A DNA stretch of 64,000 nucleotides, from assembly GCA_030248135.1 (NCBI GenBank), contig JASANC010003315.1, positions 62,001 to 126,000 on the forward strand. Reading direction: 5' to 3'. Numbering within the stretch: position 1 is the first letter of the stretch; each line of letters starts with the position of its first letter. Positions 1 through 13,490 of the stretch are shown here, in pieces. This stretch comes from Theristus sp. LFF4_11 (Eukaryota; Nematoda; Chromadorea; Monhysterida; Xyalidae). Under the pieces are notes generated by a model that did no database searches, was not told where the DNA came from, and saw only the letters and a list, made by a program, of their open reading frames with translations. The translations under genes and the position numbers were made by a program.

Positions 1-2085
1 GTATATAACATTTGTACATGCTGCACAAAAACGAATAAATTGTATACCAGCTTTGATTTCAAAACACATACGGTATGGCCGGTTAAACATGGCAGCTTTT
101 TTCAGGGTGCAAGGAGCGCGCGAATTTTGAATGAAAGAAAAAAGACGTTCAGAAACCCAATTGTGTGCTAAATTTGACGCGTTTTTTAAACTAATGGATT
201 ATCCGCGCTATTCTATTCATTCTTTATCCCTTGTACACATGATTGGGAATTACGTTGGCTTTTTTGAAAAAGACAACTCCTAGTCTGCGGCTGACCCCGC
301 CTTGATGAACTGCCTCATTTATTCGGCCATACTGTAGCAAACGTTTGCTATACGAATATTGCTTCGCGAAAAGAAGGCGGTGCTTCGCTTTTTTGTGGTT
401 CCTTGCATGTGTAGGCTTGTTGATTGGCCAGACACATTGCATGAGGGCAGTTTAACGCCGATTAATTCTCTCTGCTCGAGTGGAAAAACTGCGTACCATC
501 GCTTTTTGACGATCAAATCCAATAAAGATCAGCAGATGCATCGGTCGTATGTACTTTCGTAAGAACTCCATTGTTGAGGCCGCAAAACTATAACGCTACC
601 AGAATGACATGACACGTCTACAGCAATAAACAATAATATAATGAGCACGATGCAGCGAAATCAGCGCTCCACACAATTGAATTCTGTGTTTAACCACGCA
701 CCTTTTTAATTTCTCATCTCCCCATTATATTGAGTTCCGGAAAACCGTCAGAAACTGTTAAAACTGATCCCGCTAGATTCTATTTTTACAAATGCTAAAT
801 TGTGTGAAAATAACACAGCACGAAAATTGATGGGACGCACACGTGCATTATACAAACACACGAGAAATATAAATGTAATAATGCGTGAAATTTGAGCAAA
901 CAAACAAATACGACATCATGAAATCTTGTTTACAATTGCGCCCGTTGGGTTTTCTTGGTGTCCAGTACTTCAGAGTTGCCCTCAGGGCATACCACATTTT
1001 GGCCACTGGGTCCTGGATCCGTTCCTATTTACACATATTTGGCATTCCAGCGTTCCTCACGGCTACAGAAACATTTTATGTATTTTAGAAATATCTTCAA
1101 ATACATATCTCGTGTTCCGTTTCGACAAATCTTCCCAAGGGGCGCCATCATCCGGGTATCATTTTGACGGCTTTATAGTGCCAATATACACACATACATG
1201 TACATAGTACGTTACGGTACAAGTATATGGTCACAACGATTGTTGTTTTGTATTGTCACTTCCTAAACAACAAAATTATCACGGCACTTTTGCTGCATTC
1301 AAGCTTACAAGCGACATTATACACCCGAATGTGGAATACTCTAAAGATTTAGCGTTATCTGCATTTGAAGCAAATAATACAATGACAATCGATTAAACTA
1401 ATGTCTGCATTTAGCGTCTTTTTGGTAACGTTATTTTTATATTTCGTGTTCCACTTGAACGTTTTTGTGAGTGTGGTTCAAAATAACCCCTTCTGCAGGG
1501 ACGTTTTGATTTTGGGGCTACATGCAACCGCAAACAGATCCATTTTTTAAAATGGAAAACAAAACAGCGCATGATTCATTATTCCGAAAGTTTATGAATT
1601 GATTTTCAAGCGTCTAAAAGTGGACGCTGCGTGTGCAAACGGGCGTAAAAAACACGCAAGCTATATTTTGCGGAACAAAATTGATTGCAGAACCCGCGAG
1701 GGAATGAAGGATTTTCAATTTCCGGGGCGGGAGAAACATTTTGAAAGAAAAAAGCGCATTCGCGCACATGTGCGTTAAACAAAAACATTAACGCTATGAG
1801 TTATGGCTGATCTACTTTGTACGTACTTTTTCTCTGTTCTGTCAACATTTATCAGAACTTTTCTGGCCCTGATGGACTGATAGTGAGGTGCAGTAAAACA
1901 ATCCACAGAAAACATTGGAGAATGATAAATATCTTTCAACCTCAGGAAATCAGTGGTTATTTCAAAACATTTTATACTGAATACATCTGAAAGTGTTTTT
2001 CGACTGGTTTTTCTTGCGATTAACCATATACTATAATCACTTCCCCCAGGTGAGATTGTGAAAAAGTCCGACAGAGAAAAAACGG
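1..2085. other. AT-rich stretch, no gene seen
   Basis: I see no convincing gene. Open frames are at most about 110 codons, lack splice borders and resemble no family I know. Composition is AT-rich with scattered A/T homopolymers. Nothing here reads as a promoter, RNA gene or transposon end. Confidence 0.5.
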
Positions 2086-2185
2086 CCGACGGGCAAAAAA
2101 GTCCGAAACCGTGCAAAAAAGTCCGAAACCGTGCAAAAAAGTCCCATATCGTGAAAAAATGCTATATCCTGAAAAAGGATGCTGT
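2086..2185. repeat. Short tandem repeat, about 20-bp unit
   Basis: The core AAAAAAGTCCGAAACCGTGC is repeated about three times and then decays into related units with CCATATCGTG and CTATATCCTG. A small local minisatellite with no coding content. Confidence 0.7.
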
Positions 2186-5100
2186 TTGCAGGTAATCTCT
2201 CCAGGTTACGTTAAACAGTTGAAAATGAATGTATGGATTAACGAGAGGGAACAATTAAGGGGTAAAGTAAAACAGGTAGCTTGAAAAAATAGCCCGAGAA
2301 CAAGGCACCCCTAACGTCACAGTGTGTCCGCAGAGTGACTGAGTGACTGTTGACTGAGTGTTATGCTTGAGTGACTCATGAAAGAAAGGTTCTTGCGGTT
2401 CCGGTATACTCAATTTAATAATGCAATGGTATTGGTATGTACATATCCCCGTTAGATGTATAGAACGTAGTATGTACGTACATGTACATGTGTGTAATAT
2501 GTAATTTTTGACCGTTCTCTTGAAAAATAGTAGCATTATGCCGATATATTTGAAGCATACATGCGTATGCACGTAAACATATTTTCCATCGTGACCGGGC
2601 ATAAACTCAAACGAGACACCCTCATAAATCGAGTAGGCATTCGTGGAGCTCATATGTTTATGAACTCTTTTGATGTGGGTCCCTGTTTGAAAAAGCCCCA
2701 AAAAGAAAAATACCCAACTGAAGTACATGTAGATGTGTGTACATGTAAAGTATATTTTAGACATAATTATCACACATAATATATTATTATTATCAGACTA
2801 TGATCCACCCGAATTCTTCAGCACTTATTTTTTTGGTTATAGCCGTGGATCAGATACCACATAGAACCCTGTAGGTCTCACCCCCAGTAACCGCACATTT
2901 TACAGCATCGAAACGTCAACATGTTCGATTAATCACGGTTAGAGAGTATGAACATACATGTCGGGGGATTGGTATTCATATTTAAAAATTTTGAAAAAAT
3001 GATTTTTGATTTTCGACCAGATGATGCTTGCAATAAAGTCGTTGTAGGTTCCTAATCCTAAATCTAATCCTAATCCTAAGTCAAGCCTTTTTTATAAGGT
3101 GAAAAATGATCAAATTGGTTTTTGCATTTTTTTCTTTCCTGTGTTAAAGAGGAAGAGGACCACCTCCACCGTACATGTACTTTTAAATATGAAGCCGTAC
3201 GATGTCGGGGCACGGGTGGTAATATCGAGCATCCATAATTGGTTATAATTTATCTTCCACACTTAATTGATGGTCTTGCGGAGTCGTTAATGTCTTTGTT
3301 ATCAATTAACGTTGTAAATAGAAATACGCAGTCATTTATAATTGTTGGACAGAGATAGTACGGAGCCAATATGATGAATTAGAAGCGTGGTTGCTTGGAA
3401 GTTCCCATTAATAACTGGCCTTAATCGCAGTTCACATGTACATTTTGCTGGTTGGTTAAATTGAAAATTTTTAATGCTTTTTGTGAGCAATGATGGGGAA
3501 ATGCAAAAACAAGCAAACAAGTTTTAAAAATTAACACACAAAATTCTAAAAAAGGAGCAAAAAAGGTTAAAAGCATATGTAGCAGTTCAACTTGAAACGA
3601 TGTTTTAAAATGACAATGGACAAAGCAAATTCAATAGACAGTATTCTCGGCCAAATCTTTAAAAGCCAAAACAAGATTTTCTGCCTGAATCATGATTAAA
3701 TTTTCGCGTCTGATAAAAAAGGACTTACGAAAATGAAACTGCTGTACCCTTGCTGCGTCTGTAAATCCATACTGTCGAACTGTTCACGTTTTTAAATAAT
3801 AAACAAACTGTAAAAATCAAAGCAGGGTTAATTTCGTCTCTCATGATAACTAATAAAATAATGTTGAAGCAAATGATCATTTTAAAGTTCAGGTATGAGA
3901 CTGAACTGATGGCGACCTTTGGTTAGTGCAAATTCGAATAGAACTGTCCAACCAGAAATATTGTGCATCACTGCTGGATATTCGAAAAAAAATTTGGTGA
4001 GAAATCGAGTCAAACGACTACAGCGATCTTATGAGAAAGCCATCACCAAAAAAGCGCTAACCTTTAATTTCTTTGCTGATTGGTGGTCCTCGGTTCCGTC
4101 GTGGATTGTTTTTATTTTTATTACGATTCGCTTTATTCGCTTTCAAATTCGAACCGTTATTTCGACTGTTTCGACTTTCTCGTTTCCAAAATTCGCACTC
4201 AATCCTGCTGATCAATGCGGCGAAAACGAAAACTAAAATGGCACTATTCGAAGATAGTCTCATTTTTCGGCTCGTTCAGCGTTTCAAGTCATTTTTCGTC
4301 CATTGTTGGTGAATTTTTGAAATTCCATTTGGAGATTCACATCGTTCGAATATTGAAAGTTGGTGAGAGTCGCGGCAACGGACCATTCATGCTTAAGAAT
4401 TACATCTTGATTCTTGAATTCGCAAAAAAACTTCTGAAAAATAAAGTACCGTCCGTTTTTTCAAAGCACTTGAACTTATCATAAACCTACAGTAGCACAA
4501 ACCACCCTCACGTGAATTGCTAAAACAAAAGGAAACTATCGAAATCAAGGTTAGCAATGAACGTGTGCCCCCAGCTGGTCCAGGAAAAGAATAAATAAAC
4601 AGGATATGTAATAAAAAACATTTTTTGCTAAAACCAAGGGTTGGAAAAAAACGAAAAAATATCCCGCTGCGACAAGCCAGCTGAAGAAAAGGCCATATCG
4701 TTTTCGAATTATGCCGATAAGCAAAACGGGTTTTCTATCTGGCTTTTTGAGAGATGCTGAGACGCGAACAAATTATAGCTGGATTGGTGTAGCGCGACAA
4801 AAAAACTGCGTTGGTACTATAAGCGCGCATATTTCAGCGTTTTTTCTTTGAAAAAATATGCTACGTTGTTTGCGTGTTGTTTTTTTGTTCTTGAATTTCT
4901 CGAACAGCTTTCAGTCCCTGTGTCTTGGCTTTGCTTCTCTGTCGAATGTCAAAAAGTCTCTCTGCTTTGTATGTACAGGTTTGAAATTTGAACGAGAAAA
5001 AATGACGAAGAAAAAACATGACAACTACAGTAATGCGCGGAAGATAACGCCACAAAATACGGTGAATTTTTGGACGAGCTACATATTATTTCAGCTGTTT

Positions 5101-6068
5101 ATTTTTTCGCGTTTTGGAATGAATTGCTCAGGCAAATTTCTTTCTATTTTCGGTTTACACTTAAAATTGACAAATGGAAAAACTGAATTTTCTTCATGAA
5201 CCCTCCAAAACAACCAATGAATCATCCCCTCCTCCCGTGAGCAAACAAATTATTTGAAAAATACGAGTATGGACACACAAAAAGTAATCATCACAAGCAA
5301 GGTGAACCGGCTTGACGGCTTTATTTGATGACGAAAGAAGCGGCAAAAAATAACGCTGAAACCGCTGTATGAATCTATGAAGCTGAATGAATTTTACTCA
5401 ACACAGCCCGTACAAACAGGAATCCTCGCTTAATCTCCCATCTTTCATCATATATGTACCTCTCTTCACCCCAGAGAGACACGAGGCTGAAAGCCATGAA
5501 ATGCATCAAGCTGATTGGCTGTCACTGAAATCGAATGCACGCTGATTGGCCGCAAAATTCAGCCAATCGGCTAGTAGGATTCAAAGTTTCATGTTCAGAA
5601 AAAACACTCTAGGACAGACACTGAATCGAGTGACTCGACTAGCGAGACCCCAGACTAATGAGATTTATGCAGCGAAAAAAATCACCACTGTGTATATGCA
5701 CATGCTAGAAGCTGAGATCGAAAAAGATACAAATAACATGTAGTAGGAAATAGAAAACCGGAGAAAAAACCGAGATTTCTATTATTTTGCTTATACTAAC
5801 CAAAGAATGCACACAGACAGACACAGCAACACACTGGGTGGAATAAATGAATAAATAAAAATAAGCCTCAAGTTTTTTTCCGCCACTGAATTCGCTCCCT
5901 CCCTCAAAGTTTGCTCCAGTCGTTGGCGTTGACGACGTAGAAAACAACCGGAAGCTAAAAAAACTCAGCTAAGTACATGGAAATGACGTGCCATAAACTA
6001 AGAGAGTGGAAATAAAAAGTCCCGAAAAATGCCATGCTGCCCTAAATTTACGCTGAATGGTAAAGGAA
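2186..6068. other. Non-coding stretch before the Helitron
   Basis: The longest open frame (2255-2773, minus, 172 codons) is dominated by runs derived from alternating ACATGTACATG-type sequence and shows no domain, so I do not call it a gene. Other frames (3919-4236 and 4858-5199, plus) are AT-rich and featureless. A short CCTAAT/CCTAAG repeat lies at 3053-3082. I see no transposon ends. Confidence 0.45.
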
Positions 6069-8849
6069 TCTATAATACTAAGATAGTAACTGTGTATGTA
6101 AGTAAGTCAGGTCCGTTCCGCTACGTTGATTGGCTATTAAAATTTACAAGTTTGAGCCAATTTTGCTATTTATGTCAATTAAGTCATCATCAGCTGAATA
6201 CTCATACTCCATTTTCTAATGACAATGCAAAGTTCAAATTGTCATTCCACATGACTTTAGTCATCATGATGCCTTCTGCGCAAGAGCGGCAACCAACAAG
6301 CTAGACAATCGGAAGAATTGCAAGGACTCCATTGTAGGCGATGGAGTTTTTTTACACAAAAAACGAGTTTTTAAAACAATCGCTTGCAAGTTAATCGCTC
6401 TTTTCACAAGGTAGACTTATATAAAGTCGGTGTTTACAACGAGTATTTAGAAAATCGTTGCTTTTTCCTTCATTTGTTTTTTTATCATAGAAAATGCGTC
6501 ACTTAGGATAGAAAAGCTACATAACAAAACAAAAGCGACCGTTTTACACAATGGGTACTCAGAAACGTGTTGCTTTTTTGCATTTGATCAAAAAGAACTG
6601 GCTTAGGTTAGGGTAAGCGGGGAAAAGAAGTAAACAATCGAAACAAAAGCGGGAGCTTTAGTAACTGTGTATGTAAGTCAGGTCCGTTCCGCTACGTTGA
6701 TTGGCTATTAAAATTTTCAAGTTTGTGCCAATTTTGCTATTTATGTCATTTAAGTCATCATCAGCTGAATACTCATACTCCATTTTCTAATGACAATGCA
6801 AAGTTCAAATTGTCATTCCACATGACTTTAGTCATCATGATGCCTTCTGCGCAAGAGCGGCAACCAACAAGCTAGACAATCGGAAGAATTGCAAGGACTC
6901 CATTGTAGGCGATGGAGTTTTTTTACACAAAAAACGAGTTTTTAAAACAATCGCTTGCAAGTTAATCGCTCTTTTCACAAGGTAGACTTATATAAAGTCG
7001 GTGTTTACAACGAGTATTTAGAAAATCGTTGCTTTTTCCTTCATTTGTTTTTTTATCATAGAAAATGCGTCACTTAGGATAGAAAAGCTACATAACAAAA
7101 CAAAAGCGACCGTTTTACACAATGGGTACTCAGAAACGTGTTGCTTTTTTGCATTTGATCAAAAAGAACTGGCTTAGGTTAGGGTAAGCGGGGAAAAGAA
7201 GTAAACAATCGAAACAAAAGCGGGAGCTTTGCTACGGTATTCAGTAAAATGTAGAAAATTGTTGCTTTCTCCATCATTTTTTTATTATAGAAAATGCGTC
7301 ACTTAGGATAGAAAAGCTACATAACAAAACAAAAGCGACCGTTTTACACAATGGGTACTCAGAAACGTGTTGCTTTTTGTTGCACTCGATCAAAAAGAAC
7401 TGGCTTAGGTTAGGGTAAGCGGGGAAAAGAAGTAAACATTCAAAACAAAAGCGGGAGCTTTGCTACGGGTATTCAGTAAAATGTTGCTGTTTTGTCATTT
7501 TCATTCTATCAAAAATCCTTGGCTAAGGTTGGGGTTAACGGTAAGAGTAGTAAACATACCACACAAAAGTGGCCGTTTTGCAGCGAATATTCAGAAAACT
7601 TTTGCATTTTTCGTCATTTAAACTTTAAAAGGCTTGGCTTAGGTGAGCTTTGCTGCGGGTATTCAGTCAAATGTTGCTGTTTCGTCATTTCCATTCTATC
7701 AAAAATCCTTGGCTAAGGTTAGGGTTAAAGGTAAGAGTAGTAAACATACCACACAAAAGTGGCAGTTTTGCAACGAATATTCAGAAAAGTTTTGCATTTT
7801 TTGTCATTTAAACTTAAAAAGGTTTGGCTTAAGTTACAGTAAGCGGGAAAAAGAAGCAACTTATCAAGACGAAAATTGGCGTTTTGCAACAATTGTTCAG
7901 AAGTGTCGCCTTTTTGACATTTACACTCTAAAAGGCCTGGCTTAGGTTAGGGTAAGCGGATAAAAAACCATTACCAAGTCAAAAGCGGGCGCTTTCCAAT
8001 GGGTATTTAGAAAAGTGTTGCCTATTCAGAAATGACAGCTGACTGAAGCAGATTGCTTTTCTTAAACCTGTATCTTAAACTGAAACAAAAACTTAAACCG
8101 GTATCAGTTAATTGTTGCTAATCAAACGACATTGTTTTTTGAACAGGAATGGCGATTGAACAACATGTGACGACATTGAAAAGCTAACCAAACAAGATTT
8201 ATTTTTGAAACTTTGAGCGGGAATGGCTGTTAATTGTTGCTGATCAAAGGAGATTGTTTTTTTTGATACTTTAAACGGGAAGGACAGTGGAATGCAACTG
8301 ATTAGCAAAGAATGAACGGACAAATAAGCGACATTGAAAAACTAATAAAAATGCGAGAATTGATTTTGATACTTTAATAGGGAATGGCAGTTGTTTGTTG
8401 CTGATTAAAAAAAGTTTGTTTTTCATATTTTGAATGACAGTGCAGTTATGATTGTTAGATATCTGTTATTTCTTATGTGTCGCTTTGATTGATGCTGAAA
8501 CAGCGAAAACCAAACCACACAGTAATCAGTGTTATGGTGAGTAAATCAGGTTACGATTGAATCGACAGCAATAAAATCAGCAAAAGCATGTTGCTTGACA
8601 AAAAACACGGCTTAAACAACAAAAAATGCTGTGATTTTCAAAAAAGTAGAAGCATCGACGGATACGATTGCTTTAAAAGTGAGCGATCATTTCAATGGTA
8701 AATCAACAACAGTCGGTTAAAGCAGCTCAAAATCAAAATGCAATGCATTTTGAGTCCGCGTCGTGGGCAAGGTCAAAAGGGAAAACCAACTCAAAAATAA
8801 TAGTTGTATTTATCAGCTAACCGTGCCGTAGGCACGGGTCATTTGCTAG
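6069..8849 (+). mobile_element. Non-autonomous Helitron with both termini
   Basis: The left end begins TCTATAATACTAAGATAG at 6069, directly after an A. The right end has the hairpin CCGTGCC-GTA-GGCACGG (8821-8837), then CTAG at 8846-8849, directly before a T. A 5' TC, a subterminal hairpin 8 bases before CTRR and insertion between A and T are the defining features of Helitrons. No Rep/helicase frame is present, so the 2,781-bp copy must have depended on a partner. Inside are a near-perfect ~575-bp tandem duplication and a degenerate array of ~100-120-bp units carrying GGCTTAGGTTAGGGTAAGCG. Confidence 0.85.
6087..7960 (+). repeat. Tandem duplication and TTAGGG-bearing array inside the Helitron
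   Basis: Two nearly identical ~575-bp units start at 6087 and 6661. A shortened third (about 7230-7480) and further degenerate units follow. Each carries GGCTTAGGTTAGGG or a variant, at about 6602, 7172, 7401, 7520, 7711, 7827 and 7930, preceded by an AAAAAGAACT- or AAAATCCTT-like stretch. The growth looks like internal tandem expansion of the element. No coding capacity. Confidence 0.8.
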
Positions 8850-9543
8850 TATAGACAGGCGAAAATACATCATAACACGCACACAATATAACGCTTAAAT
8901 AAAGCAACCATATAATGGTGCTCTTCTGCTTCTGGATGTTACCTATTGTTAAATAAATGTGATGCAAAATGCTTCGCATAAAAATGGTTGGCAATATATA
9001 ATTTTTATATGCGACTTCAATGTGATGCGTGTAGATGTAACAAAACGGCCCTTATAAAATTACATTAATTTGAGTCCCCGGAATTACAATGAATGAAAAA
9101 TCATAATAATAAAATAACTGAATGGCCCATATTATTAGGTACATGTATTGTGGTGATTTGAATAGACAAGCAGCGGAAAAAGAAAGGCTTGGGAGGAGCA
9201 CAATGGGCAATAAAAAGCCATTATGTGAACCTTACCGGTTAGTCAGATCTGAAAAACGTGAGATTAAGCAAGTAAACACTGAAATTGGCTTACAAAAACG
9301 TGCTACTTTTTGCAAAACGTTTCTCAGTAAGAGTTTTCAAGCTGCAAAGCAGTCAATTTACGTTTTATTCAAACAGTATGCACATTGCATACTAACACCT
9401 AAAACTTCTGCTCAACTGGTGAACCATCCCACAAAAGTATAAATAACTAGGAAATCCAATGAAACCAAAATTCCGAAAAAAAACAAGAAAAAAACAGATT
9501 CAATACAACGAGCCCATGGAGCACCGAAACAAACTAAAATAAT
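8850..9543. other. Spacer, no gene seen
   Basis: An open frame at 9122-9442 (plus, 106 codons) is lysine-rich and resembles nothing known; I do not call it. No other structure was seen between the Helitron and the first composite element. Confidence 0.45.
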
Positions 9544-10606
9544 AAAATGCAGAGGACGCATATAAAAGGAGGAATATGGCTTTGTGTAAGCAGTGAGAAA
9601 CTTTTTTGCTTCACAACTATTTTCAAGTTTCTGATGTGGCACACGGATACAAGTACATAAGAGTTATATTTTTGCGCCGCGTTTGTTTTAATGAAAAACC
9701 TAAAAACCTTCAAAGCGTTTTTCACTTGTCCCCTTCAGCTTAGTGTGAAATCACAGCATGTGCGAAATTCTGCAAACCTGTGCAGAAACAAAAAATTAGA
9801 GACTTCAAAGCGTTGCTGCAGATAAGCGTTGATGACGTACGCACAGCTATGTAGGTACTGTGGATTTATTCAAACGTGTCCGGACTAAAATGACGTCATT
9901 TGGTTTAAAAACGCCCGTTTGTCAAAGTACAGGCACTAAAATTTCAGTTTGTGTGACCGATTCGACATTCACCATTTGTTTACGGAAAGAAATCGGCTAA
10001 ACGGAAAGTCTGGTTTGCAGTGAACGGCAAGCGCATGTTTGGCGGCACATGACGTCATTTCAGTGGGACACGTTTAAAAAATAGGTCATACATACCCGTG
10101 ACAAAAAGGTGTTGTCTTCCGTTAATTTTCACTTTCCTCCCCAATTCCAAAAAACCCGAAGGTACCAAAGTCCTGTGGATTGTTGTATGTACATAGGAGG
10201 AGTGTGGATATTGGTTGAACCGTCCGTTCCGTGAGCCATTGCGTTCGCCACAAGAAGGGGACATTGCCTTCGCCACAAGAAGGAAACAGTGTCTTCGCCA
10301 ATGCCTCTGCGTAACGCTTTGTCCTTGGCAAAGCAGTGTCAGTGATCGAAGATGTTGTCTTTAATTTGGCAGCTTTATGTTACTATTTGCTCGAAATTCA
10401 TCGAATGTAAAAATTTCGTTTGTCGAAAAAGTAAGAGGGCTATCATGTGCAACCGAAATAATGAATAAACGGCGCAAAAATATGGCTCTTATGTACTTGT
10501 ATCCGTGTGCCACATCAGAAACTTGAAAATAGTTGTGAAGCAAAAAAGTTTCTCACTGCTTACACAAAGCCATATTCCTCCTTTTATATGCGTCCTCTGC
10601 ATTTTT
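9544..10606 (+). mobile_element. Foldback module of composite element, copy 1
   Basis: Two ~140-bp inverted arms (9544-9690 and 10468-10606) match closely. The left arm includes ATATAAAAGGAGGAATATGG and the right arm its reverse complement. The spacer holds no gene. The arms recur, slightly diverged, at 33044-33180/33690-33822 and 51369-51510/52266-52408. In every case satellite A follows on the right after a shared junction resembling TAGATAATATTCTGACTTTT. Confidence 0.8.
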
Positions 10607-10639
10607 AGATAATATTCTGACTTTTACATAAGTCCCAAA

Positions 10640-10950
10640 ATCGGACAAAATTCAGAGTGCGTTGGGCATCCGTTCTTCCGAACTTCCCATTCGGCTTACA
10701 GCGATTACACTGATTTCATTTTTCGTTTTGGAGAGATGTCGCCCGTCAGGTTCCACGGCTGATTTACCCGAAATTGTCACGATTCAGTATCTAAAACTGT
10801 GCTTCCTTAAGAAATGTAACCCAAAAATCCCTGATCAGCGCATTGAATTACCCTGGACTCCACAGATCTCCTGTTTTTTTGTTTGTTTTTGGACCGATCT
10901 CGCCAAGTTTCCACGGCTGATTCGCCCGAATCGTCACGACTTTGGTTATT
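10640..10950 (+). repeat. Satellite A fragment (~2 units), copy 1
   Basis: About two diverged units of the satellite that is fully developed at 33840-35290 and 52420-53585. Recognisable blocks are CACGATTCAGTATCTA, GATCAGCGCATTGAATTAC and a CCACGGCTGATT variant. Non-coding. Confidence 0.75.
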
Positions 10951-11039
10951 TGGTTGCCGTTTTTCTAATTTTGTTTGTTTCAACTAATTATGTGCTTGAA
11001 TTTGAGGGTTGCTACGCATTGTATTCGTCCTGTTGGTGT

Positions 11040-13490
11040 AGGCCAGGGGTTTTAACCCACTGTGTCTGAAAGGGTCGGGGTAAAAATTTAACTAAATTTT
11101 TAAAATCTACGGATGAAAATATTCCGGGAAACATTTTTGTTCGACTGCGAAAGTGCCGAAGGTGAAATTTGAAAAGGCGAACACTTGAAACCATGTCAAA
11201 GTCTATGAACTTTTAAAAATGCCCAATTTTTAACCCAAAAGAGGGCGGGGGTAAAAAAGTAACCGGTTTTTTAAAATCTACAGCTGCAATTACCCCAGGA
11301 AACTTTTTTGTTCGGTTATGATACAACTTTAGACAAAAAATGCCCAATTTTTTACCAAAAAGGGCCGGGGCAAAAAAGTAACCAGATTTTCAAAAGCTAC
11401 AGCTGCAATTACCCCAGGAAACGTTTTTGTTCGGTTATGAAACAATTTCAGACAAAAATTGAAAGGGCGACATTTGAAACCAGGTCAAAATCTCCGAACT
11501 TTTGAAAACTCCAATTTTTTGCCTAAAAAATGGTCGGGGCAAAAAAGTAATTGGATTTTTTAAATCTACGGATACAATTACCCCAGGAAACTATTTTGTT
11601 CGGTTATGAAACAACTTTAGACAAAAATTGCCCAATTTTTGACCCAAAAAAGGCAGGGGCAAAAAGTAACCAATTTTTCAAAATCTACAGCTGCAATTAC
11701 CCCAGGAAACTATTTTGTTCGGTTATGAAACAACTTTAGACAAAAAATGTCCAATTTTTAACCCAAAAAGGGCCGGGGCAAAAAAAGTAACAAGATTTTC
11801 AAAATCTACAGCTGCACTTACCTCAGGAAACTTTTTTGTTCGGTTATAAAACAATTTCAGACAAAAATTGAAAGGGCGACATTTGAAACCAGGTCAAAAT
11901 CTCCGAACTTTTGAAAACTCCAATTTTTTGCCCAAAAAATGGTCGGGGCAAAAAAGTAATTGGATTTTTAAAATCTACGGATGAAATTACCCCAGGAAAC
12001 TATTTTGTTCGGTTATAAAACAACTTTAAACAAAAATTGCCCAATTTTTAACCCAAAAAAGGCCAGGGCAAAAAAGTAACCAGATTTTCAAAAGCTACAG
12101 CTGCAATTACCCCAGGAAACTTTTTTTGTTCGGTTATGAAACAATTTCAGACAAAAATTGAATGGGCGACAATTGAAACCAGGTCAAAATCTCCGAACTT
12201 TTGAAAACTCCAATTTTTTGCCCAAAAAATGGTCGGGGCAAAAAAGTAATTGGATTTTTAAATCTACGGATAAAATTACCCCAGGAAACTATTTTGTTCG
12301 GTTATGAAACAACTTTAGACAAAAATTGCCCAATTTTTGACCCAAAAAGGCAGGGGCAAAAAGTAACTAATTTTTCAAAATCTACAGCTGCAATTACCCC
12401 AGGAAACTATTTTGTTCGGTTATGAAACAACTTTAAACAAAAATTGCCCAATTTTTGACCCAAAAAGGGCCGGGGCAAAAAAGTAACCAGATTTTCAAAA
12501 TCTACAACTGCAATTACCCCAGGAAACTTTTTTGTTCGGTTATGAAACAATTTCAGACAAAAATTGATACGGCGACATTTGAAACCAGGTCAAAACCTCC
12601 GAACTTTTGAAAGTGCCCAATTTTTTGCCCAAAAAATAGTCGGGGCAAAAAAGTAATTAGATTTTCAAAATCTACGGATGAAATTACCCCAGGAAACTAT
12701 TTTGTTCGGTTATGAAACAACTTTAGACAAAAAATTCGCCCAATTTTTTACCCAAAAAAGGGCCGGGGCAAAAAAGTAACCAGATTTTTAAAATCTACAG
12801 CTGCAATTACCCCAGGAAACTTTTTTGTTTGGTTATGAAACAATTTCAGACAAAAATTGAAAGGGCAACATTTGAAACCAGGTCAAAACCTCCAAACTTT
12901 TGAAAATGCCCAATTTTTTTGCCCAAAAAATGGTCGGGGCAAAAAAGTAGATGGATTTTTTAAATCTACGGATAAAATTACCCCAGGAAACTATTTTGTT
13001 CGGTTATGAATCAACTTTAGACAAAAATTGCCCAATTTTTGACCCAAAAAATGGCCGGGGCAATAAAGTAACCAGATTTTCAAAATCTACAGCTGCAATT
13101 ACCCCAGGAAACTTTTTTGTTTGGTTATTAAACAATTTCAGACAAAAATTGAAAGGGCGACATTTGAAACCAGGTCAAAACCTCCGAACTTTTGAAAGTG
13201 CCCAATTTTTTGCCCAAAAAATAGTCGGGGCAAAAAAGTAATTAGATTTTCAAAATCTACGGATGAAATTACCCTAGGAAACTATTTTGTTCGGTTATGA
13301 AACAATTTTAGACAAAAATTGAAAGGGCGAACACTTAAAACCAGGTGAAAACCCTGCGAACTTTTAAAAATACCCAATTTTTTACCCAAAAACAGGGTCT
13401 GGGTAAAAAAGTAACCCAATTTGCAAAATCTCCGGATGGAATTACCCCAGGAACCATTTTTGTTTACCAGTCAAAATGTTGCAGGTAAAA
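11040..13490 (+). repeat. Satellite B array with alternating ~118/~170-bp spacing
   Basis: About 15 units are anchored by ATTACCCCAGGAAAC followed by TTTTGTTCGGTTATGAAAC. Anchor positions (about 11298, 11417, 11587, 11703, 11825, 11996, 12115, 12285, 12402, 12524, 12690, 12810, 12979, 13107, 13275) alternate mainly between ~118 and ~170 bp. The longer units add a GAAAGGGCGACATTTGAAACC block. This is a higher-order arrangement, not a simple monomer repeat. The frames across it are short and not gene-like. Confidence 0.85.

Noticed and set aside
2255..2773. 172-codon minus frame, the longest unexplained frame on the left side
   Set aside because: It is built over ACATGTACATG-like low-complexity sequence, shows no domain and has no splice or poly(A) support.
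6602..7960. Regular repeats that might be read as a CRISPR array or telomere
   Set aside because: Units are 100-575 bp, drift in sequence and lie inside a Helitron; there are no short identical repeats with unique spacers.
10662..13241. Several 60-135-codon plus frames with recurring peptides across satellites A and B
   Set aside because: They are translations of the satellites. The same peptides recur unit by unit in all copies, with stops placed by the repeat register.
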